A program made the position numbers and the translations under genes. Below are positions 45,701-54,700 of a stretch of DNA of 64,000 nucleotides, piece after piece. The DNA is from Reticulitermes speratus (taxonomy: Eukaryota; Arthropoda; Insecta; Blattodea; Rhinotermitidae). Position 1 is the first letter of the stretch. Each line of letters begins with the position of its first letter. The DNA is taken from the NCBI GenBank assembly GCA_021186555.1, contig JAJKFL010000042.1:10021781-10085780 (forward strand), written 5' to 3'. Under the pieces are notes generated by a model. The model was not told the origin of the DNA, made no database searches, and saw nothing but the letters and a program-made list of their open reading frames with translations.

Positions 45701-48700
45701 TCCACAGCTCGATTTTCAAATGTCGGGCGTTCAGAATGATGAGTATGAGGCCAGCAGTGATGCAAAATGTGAACAAACATCCATACCAGCAGTTATGAAC
45801 CCTTTTTAGTCAACAGACAGCACGATCCCAAGAGCGAGACTTCATGCACCCCTTTCCAAAAGTACTTAATTTTTAAATGAAATTACATACCATTTTCATG
45901 TTCTGTAAACACAACAAAATACAAAGAATATTCCATTTGGAATAAAAATTATTTACGCCTATTCCACGCACATAAAACATTGTGCAAAAGAAAGTCATAA
46001 TGACATTTTTAGGCCCTGTTGACCTGTGTCTGACAATATACATAATACAGCTTGTGTACCCCTTTAGACCTCAAATAGAGTACCTTCAGTATAGAACTGC
46101 CAATCTATGCCCACGGTACAGTTCAAACACTGATTCAATCTAACAGATGGAACTTTTGTTTGGTATGTGGTTTGAAACAGAGAGAAGAATGTTTTACCAA
46201 AAATGGACGGCATTATTTACACTCATAAGCTTCTGTTAGAGCAAATTTTGCATGTCTTGTAGTACAGATTCTAGAATTATTGACACAAAACATAAAAGAG
46301 AATCTATATCTCACATTACAACCTTCATGCTTTTTTTATTTATTGTAGTCAATAACACAGAACATCTTCATTCATTCGTTTATTTCACATTCAGAAATCC
46401 AAATCAGGCAACCCAGCCTTTGGATATGGAACAAGTCAAAACATAACAGCAAAACACAATACAAGCAATACAAATCACAAGAACACAATACATGCAATAC
46501 AAGTTACAAAGATACAATACACAACAGTCACACACACAAAACACAATTCCCACGAGAACAATTGAGTGTACGAGTATCACATCAGAGAACACAAAATATG
46601 TATAAAATGCTCATCCCAATTAACCAAATGAGCACATCACAACTCAAACAAACAATTTATATAAATAGAATATAAAAGACAATTAATTATTTTTGTAATC
46701 AAAGTATTCCGCTAAAGTATAAAGAGAATGGATTTGTAGGAAATCCCTAAGAGCTGCTTTAAAATGTTTAATATTATGTGATAGTTTCCTTATTTCGGAG
46801 AGAAGATTATTATACACCCTGATGCCAAAATAGCAAGGTCCCTTCTGATAAATTGTTAAATGAGATGATGGTTGAAAAAGATTAGAGTTATTCCTAGTTT
46901 TAATGTTGTGTACTTCAGAATTTTCCTTAAATAAATTTTTATTGTTAGCAACAAACAGGGCTAAAGAAAAAATATATTGAAAAAATTTACATATCAGTTT
47001 GATCAGTTCATTGTGAAACTGTGTAAGTTCCACACCTTTCAGAGACATAATAATTTCTAACATTTTATACAAAACAAAATTTGAAGCTTTTACAGTGAAT
47101 AAATGCATCAAAATCTTCTCAGGTGATCAGCTACATCATAGCCAAGCTACAAAATGACATTCTGGAAAGTTGCCCTGCACCTGTCATCAGCTTGATGCCA
47201 ATGATGAAGACTTCAGTGTATTTTATAGAATTCAGTGGCCTTTATGGGACAGAGTTTGAAATATTCCTTCTGATGTTCTTCTGAATTGTGATGCCATGTA
47301 GTTTTATCAGTTGACACAAAAGTTTTGGAGAAATGTGCTGCCTCCAATATCAAGGTCAATGGATGTATGGTACAGACATGATAGATTTCATAGGCAGGTT
47401 ACATGAGAGGTTGTAAGGAGATAGAATCCATTCTGGATAAACTGGAGTAGTGCACAGAAAATGAGACTAAAAGCAGCCCTTTGAAGGGTCTGTCTATATT
47501 ACTAGCATAATTGTCAATAATCCTAATTCAGTAAACTTTAAAAAAGATCTTATTTCTTCATTTGAACAATTAAACATGTGGTTTAACACCAATTTGTTAT
47601 CATTAAATTTTAATAAAACTCAATACCTACAATTTAAAACGACTAATAGCTTAACAATTCCCATACACATCAGTTATAACAATAAATTTATTGTCAATAG
47701 TACAGAGACACAATTCTTAGGTATTACCATAGATAGTTCCCTGTCCTGGAAAAATCACATTGATGGTCTCACGGTAAAATTAAGTAAAGCTTCCTATGCA
47801 ATTAGAACACTTAGACCCTTTGTAACACTAGAATCCTTAAGGATGATTTATTTTGCTTACTTTCATAGCATTATGACATATGGAATAATTTTCTGGGGGA
47901 ATTCTTCGCATAGCGTTAGTATATTTAGACTGCAAAAAAGTGTAATAAGAATTATTACAAATTCCAGGAAAAGAGACTCTTGTAGAGAACTTTTTAAGGA
48001 ATTGGACATTTTACCGTTGTGTTCTCATTTCATATTCTCATTATTAATCTTTGTGACTGATAATATTTATTTATTCAAAACAAACACAGAGTTGCATAGT
48101 ATAAATACTAGAAGCAAAAATAATTTTTATTTACCACAACCAAGATTATCTATCTATCAAAAGGGTGCTTATTACACGGGCATTAAGATATTTAATCATC
48201 TTCCATCCTACTTGAAGGCCATGTCAGACAATAAGAAACAGTTTAGATCTGCATTAAAAGGGTACCTTTTAGTAAATTCTTTCTACTCATTACAGGAGTT
48301 TTTTAACAATAAATAAAATGGGATATTGTATTCCTCATTTTAATTGTGATATTGTAAAACAAAGCTTATTCAATGCATGATTAATTTAATGATGCTTATT
48401 TATTGTATATTGAATAGTCTAAACAGGACAGAAGCTTAATAATAATTATACTTTTACTCTAATGTAAACTACTTCTTTGTATTTCTTGCTGGTTTCTGTT
48501 GTGTTCTGTCTAGTTTATTGTGTTGCTTATTTGTTGAATGTCTATTGTATGTGTGTTTTGGCTTGTGACGGGTTCTACATCCAACAGGCGATTTTGTAGC
48601 CTGGTCTGGATTGATGGAATATTACAATAAATTGAAATTGAAATATAATCTGCCACACTGTCATGTTTGTATCCACCTACTGGGCTAGGTGGCATCACAA

Positions 48701-51700
48701 TCAAGAATACCAATGCATGAATTTCATGTTGTGCCTACCTGTCTTAGGCCTACTTTCTCTCCTTCTGGTGAAAGCATGGCAATAATATCAGAGGTTAGGA
48801 TATCCAAAGTTCTTGAAGTTCCAGATACAGCTACTGAAGTATCTTCTTCAACCTCCTCTCCTTGACCACCTTTTGGTCCTTCAGCTCCTTCCTGCTCTCC
48901 CACTGGAAGTCTTCCAAACTCCAGTTTTGCAATGGCAGCAAAACATTTATGGAGATGAGGCTGCACAGCATGGGGATCTCTTGCCTGAACAAAGTGCATC
49001 AAATCAGATCAAGCGAAAAGAAAATATTTTGAACACTGTATAAACTTAGGCAGTGCGTCTTTCCTTCCTACAGACACAGAACAAGCTACTGGTCTGTTTC
49101 TGAAATGAAGTGAAGTGATGTGACAATGAATGAATTCATGTACTGAGTCAAAGCTAAGTTCTTTGTGAGTCTTCTATTATTTACGAAGAAAACCCCCCTA
49201 AATCATGACTGGTCACAGGCATAGTAAGAACATACATACATACATACATACATTCCATGTATCCATATGTGTGTCACAAAGACAATAGAATGTGCAACAA
49301 ATCATAAATACTCAAATATACATAATTTTACAGTATAGAATACTATAAACATTTTACAAAGCATTACTACAGATCATCTTCACACATAAAAAATTCATCT
49401 ACAGAGTAAAAGGAGTACGTATTTAAGAATTTTCTTAAGGTTAATTTAAACTTTGCCTTTTCCTTCTTAAGGAGATCATCATAACTAATACTAATGCATT
49501 TTGGATAGCATGTATAATATATGAGAGTTACTGTTAAAGTTCCAAAAAAAAAAATTCAAGGCCCAATTTCCTACTGCGCATATTTACAGGTCACCAGATC
49601 CATTAGTAACATTACTGTTGCTCCATTTTACTTTTATGAACAACTTATCTGAATACACATTCTGTATGTGTTAAATTTGTTGGGCATTAACTCAAATTCT
49701 TGCTGTGTTCTCATGTTTGTAACTGTTGATTTACAAACAATATTTCATATAGACTGTGCAGGTAAGACTTCCACCTCCATACCAAACTCCACATGTCCAG
49801 CAACAATCGTTCATTATTGTTGAAACCAAACAGAAAGGTAAAGCAATCACTGCACAGCTGCAATTGTTGTTATTTTACATTCTAAAAAAATTATTTGAAC
49901 AAAATTTGCATAATTTTCCACGATATATTACCATATATCACTTTCAGGTTCTAAAGTAAGTGGTACCAAGGTCACCACCACCTCAGAAATTTGTGTATCC
50001 TCCATGTTGTCATTACTGATTACAAGACATGAAAAAGAAGAGCGATGCAATTAACTCAAATTGCAAAATATCAATATAAAGTTCTATGAAAACTGAAAAT
50101 TAATCATCTGATTCTGCACTAGAAATTGGTGAAAACACAAGACGTACAGGCACACGTGCACACACAAACACACAAAATATGCGGTAATCTGAAAAGCCTT
50201 TTTTTTACACTTCAGGTAAAAAGCAGGCTAAACATGTTAACTGATACACACACATTACCTTCGCCAGAATTTCCAGAAGTTCTGCATTTGATAAGAAGTA
50301 GAACCGTGGAAATATGACTCTTTTTGATTCTAAATATGCTTCTAGACACTTCATTATCTGTTCGAGCAGAGCGTTATTATTCTGAAACATTTCTAGAACT
50401 CCTGGAGCAGTGCATGACTGCATTGCCAGTGACATCTGAAAAAAATAAGAACAATACTGTTTGGAAAAGAAAATTCATCCCGTGCAAACTCTGCATTAAA
50501 GACACGCCACCGCTGCCACCACCACCACCACCAAATAATTGTGATTTTTTTAAAGTTCGTAATTTCTGTTGGCGGGGGCCATTGTTATTGCTCACCCTTG
50601 GCATCAAAAAACCTAGCTATATCACTGGCCACCACCACTGCTGCCAACACCATCACCATACTCACCACTTACATTTTCTGTTCTTTAATTTCATGATGAT
50701 TACCATTATCATTCACACTATCATTTTTGATGACTATCTTTCATATTTAACATTCATACATACATTCCAAATGTGGGCCCTCATACTATGCTTTATGATA
50801 TCATGATAAGCTGTGGCACAGTATGACTAAGAAATGTGGCGACATACAGAGAAATATGACAAAAATCATGAAAGCACTTGGCAATGTGTATAGATGTGGC
50901 CAATCTCAGTGAATTAACACTTCAAATAAAATTACAACACAAATAAACACGATAAGTAATAGAGTGCATGGTGATGTGCTGTGCTCACCTTTGCTGTTTT
51001 CCGCATGACTTCTCTGAAAGATTTGTCAACTATAATGAAAATGTTTAACTCATTTGGTAGCTGCCTTTGAATACCTGGAGCAGATAATATAGGCTCAAGG
51101 TATAACCAGCTCTGTTGACAGCACAACCATTCATCCTTTAACAAAGACACAATAACATACATGAATTGTGTAATGTGTGTCATATAACTATAATTATAAT
51201 TTCATCAGTTCCATTCTTTCAGATGTGAGGCCTTACAGTATCACTTGACGCATTTAGTGATATCGTGGGATCATTCACCCACTAAAATCTCAGTTTTGTA
51301 CTCTCAAATATATATTTTGTATTTCATTCATAAAGGAGTTAAGAAACATTCCTCAAATTAAACTCAAGGAATATTTGCTACCATTTGATTTAGCCACCTT
51401 ACCTGTCTCCTATCTAAAAACATAGATGTTAATTTATACAGAACTATAATTCTACCTTTTGTTTTATATTGGTGTAACACCTGGTCCCTTACCCTAAGAA
51501 AGAACACAGAATGATGGTGTGAGAATACAATGCTCAGAATACTTCAACACCAGAGAGAGGAAGGGACAATAGGACCAACAACAAAATAATGAGCAATTCC
51601 ATAACTTTCACTCTTCAACATACATTACTGGAGTCATCAAATCAAGGAATAGGATAGACAGTATCAGCATCATCATGCATGGGGTAATGAGAAATGAATA

Positions 51701-54700
51701 GGAAATATTAATTAGTCAACCAGAGGGGAAGAGACTACTTTGAAAACCTAGATATAGATGGAAGGATAATATTTACATGGATATAAAAAATATCTGAAAT
51801 ATGATGGAAGGTTGAAAAGTTTATTAAGCTGACTCAAGACAAGTCTTGTAAACACTTTGAGTTCTATAAAATGCAAGAAATTTCTTGTTTGATTTAAGGT
51901 TCTCAAAGCAGTAACTATGAAAACAGCAGTTTTTTTTGGGATGTGACACTTCGCAGACTGGTAAAGGTGTACAGACGTTCCTTAGGATTCTACTGCTCCA
52001 TCTACCCTTATAATGGAGGCAGATATATCTCTGAAACGTTAGAACATTTACACCAGGCTGCATGGTGTCAAATCCCAGAAAACTGTAATGTTCAGAAGTT
52101 CCTTGATAGCTAAGGAACTACGAAATTCTCAAGAATGACAGTACTACATGCAGTTATGACAGAAACAAATGATCCAGTAATGTACACCAAAAGTATACAA
52201 GAGAAGACAGTACTCTGAAAATGATACAGCAGTTGCAAGATTAGAAGTTCTGTCAGTATCGTAAGTTATGCTCCTCTCTCCCAGCATTACAGGGGCTTTT
52301 TGAGCCTTTGTTACAGCCCTTAAATGAGAAAAAACTTAAAATAACAGAAATTATATCCACTCACAAGTGTCATACTGAATAGTTCAAGCTGGTGAAGCCA
52401 CTTTTCTACTTGCATCTTAATAGGGCCCACATATCTGGAACTTGCAATTGTGTTTATATTGATGAAACTGTCATCAAGAACCTTCTGGATTTCCTCAGTT
52501 CCACCCAAAATATAGACATCCTTACAATCACGATGTGGAATCACAGTAAATTCAAGGGACTTCCAATTTTCTTCCACCTAGCAAGAAGAAAGACAAATAT
52601 GTACATAATTACTAGTGCATAAATGTACTTATAATTAGATCCCTGAATTAAACTTCTCTGATCAGTGTACATACCAACATAATCATATGTTAGAACTAGA
52701 AGTGCTTGTTCTTTACCCAGGATAGGAAGGCTGCTAGTACTTAAGATAAACTTTTACCAACAACGTTCTAGGCTGCAATATCGACTGAAGTCACGTGGAA
52801 AGTATCAACTGCTGGACTACAAAATGAACAGGAGAACTGCTCCTAAAACCATGGCATCATAAAGAATGGAAAACAACACTATATAACACTTTTATGAGCT
52901 GGCAAGAATAGTTTCATATTTTGAAAGCCGTATCAAAGTAACTTCATTTATTTGCATATGTAATGCATCTAAACAGTTACATTTTCTATTGTGAGCCTGC
53001 AGCATCTTGTACACTTTTTACAATATCACACTTGGTAATGAGATTTATGACTGAAATATATCAGGCTTAAATAAAATGTGATATTATAAGTGTTGTATTT
53101 TGTTGATCACTGTTTTATTAGTACAATAAACACAATGGTATGACACAATATCTGAAACAGAAAGGTATTACCTTTTCCAGTAACAATTTGAGAGCAGCTT
53201 CTGAGCTTGCCTGGTCTGAGATTTTCTGCAGCTCTAAAGCATGTGAAAACACATCAATTATTTCCAGATGTGGCAATGTTATCATTTCACCAGGCTCAAA
53301 TTTGTAGTTTAACATTTGCTCTATCTGCACCCAATGCCTTTTTTTTAAAGATGGATTTTGCAAATAAGTAATTACTGGAAGCTGGAACAAAACCCATACT
53401 TCTAAAAGCCATAAAAGTATTTAAAGTGATGTAAGGCGGACTTGGAACAGGTATTAAGAGATACATGAATAAAGACTGCAACATGTCCATACATAACAGA
53501 TTTCAAGTAAAAAGTGAAAAGCTCTATGATGATTTAAACAAATCTGCAAGGTGTTAAAATAATTTCATGTGCCACAGTACCACAAATCGTATTTAGTATA
53601 ACTGACTTACCTCATTTTACGTTTTTTTACCTTGTTCAGTTTATTGATTCTACTCTGTTGATTTTTTGTCTTCATGACAGCAATAAGTAACTAATAGTCT
53701 AATGCCTATCACAATAGACTTGAGCAGTCAAAACAATATTTACCTTCTCCTTCATTGTTTCCACATTTTCACTAAGCTTTGGCACAATAAGATTTGGTGG
53801 CAGGCTTGTTTCAAACAGATGGATGTCTTTTTTAATCTTAGCTGTAATAAGATTCACATCTTCTGGGATAAGTTGATTAAAGTCCACTGTCGACCATTCT
53901 TCTACCTGCTTCTGCCACAGATCAGCACTTTCCCAGAGAAGCTGACGCAATTTTACATCATTCATAACATCATAAAATACGTCAAATCGAGTGACTTCAA
54001 CCTGAAAAAAAGAACAGAAGCTGACTTTAATAATAAGACCTCTTATGAAAACTGAACTGACTTTGTTAACATCTAAATACAGTTTTAACAAACAAACCAA
54101 CCCACTGATCCACTATTATACACTACACCCCTGAGGGATATTATGAAATCAGTCATGAATATGCATGCCATTAACTTGAAAACTGCTTAAAAGACAGGCT
54201 GATAGAACAGGTGCAGCTAAAACCCAGAAGCAACATTTTTATAGGCAAGGTTACAGGCTGCAATACTAACTGACACACAAATACCACTCAAGTGGCTTGT
54301 AATGAAATATTGTTTTCAGCAATCACTGCAACCTGACATACATATCTGTAACTACAAGCATGACTTGTGACATTGGGAAAGAAAAATGACAGAATTTAAA
54401 TTCCTGAGCTGTTACGTATATAGGGGCCATAAAATTTCTCAGCCCTAGATGGAAACAGAGATTGATGCATGAGTTGTTCCACAAATGAAACAGCACAGCA
54501 ATTCTACACATATTTCCATACATACTGTGATAACCATAATTTACTAGTGCCAGTGCTTCCATCATCTGACAGACACACACAGTTCAGTATTCCTAGGATT
54601 ACTTATAGGTCAGTTCTCTCATATATAGTAACTCTTTTAAATAAACCTCTTTAAGTCAATACCTTAAATAACATTTGATAGTTGCTATATTCTGCTGCTT

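Noticed and set aside
50324-50806. 160-codon plus-strand ORF
   Set aside because: Runs antisense across exon 10 and then through CCA repeats; the proline and histidine runs come from simple sequence.
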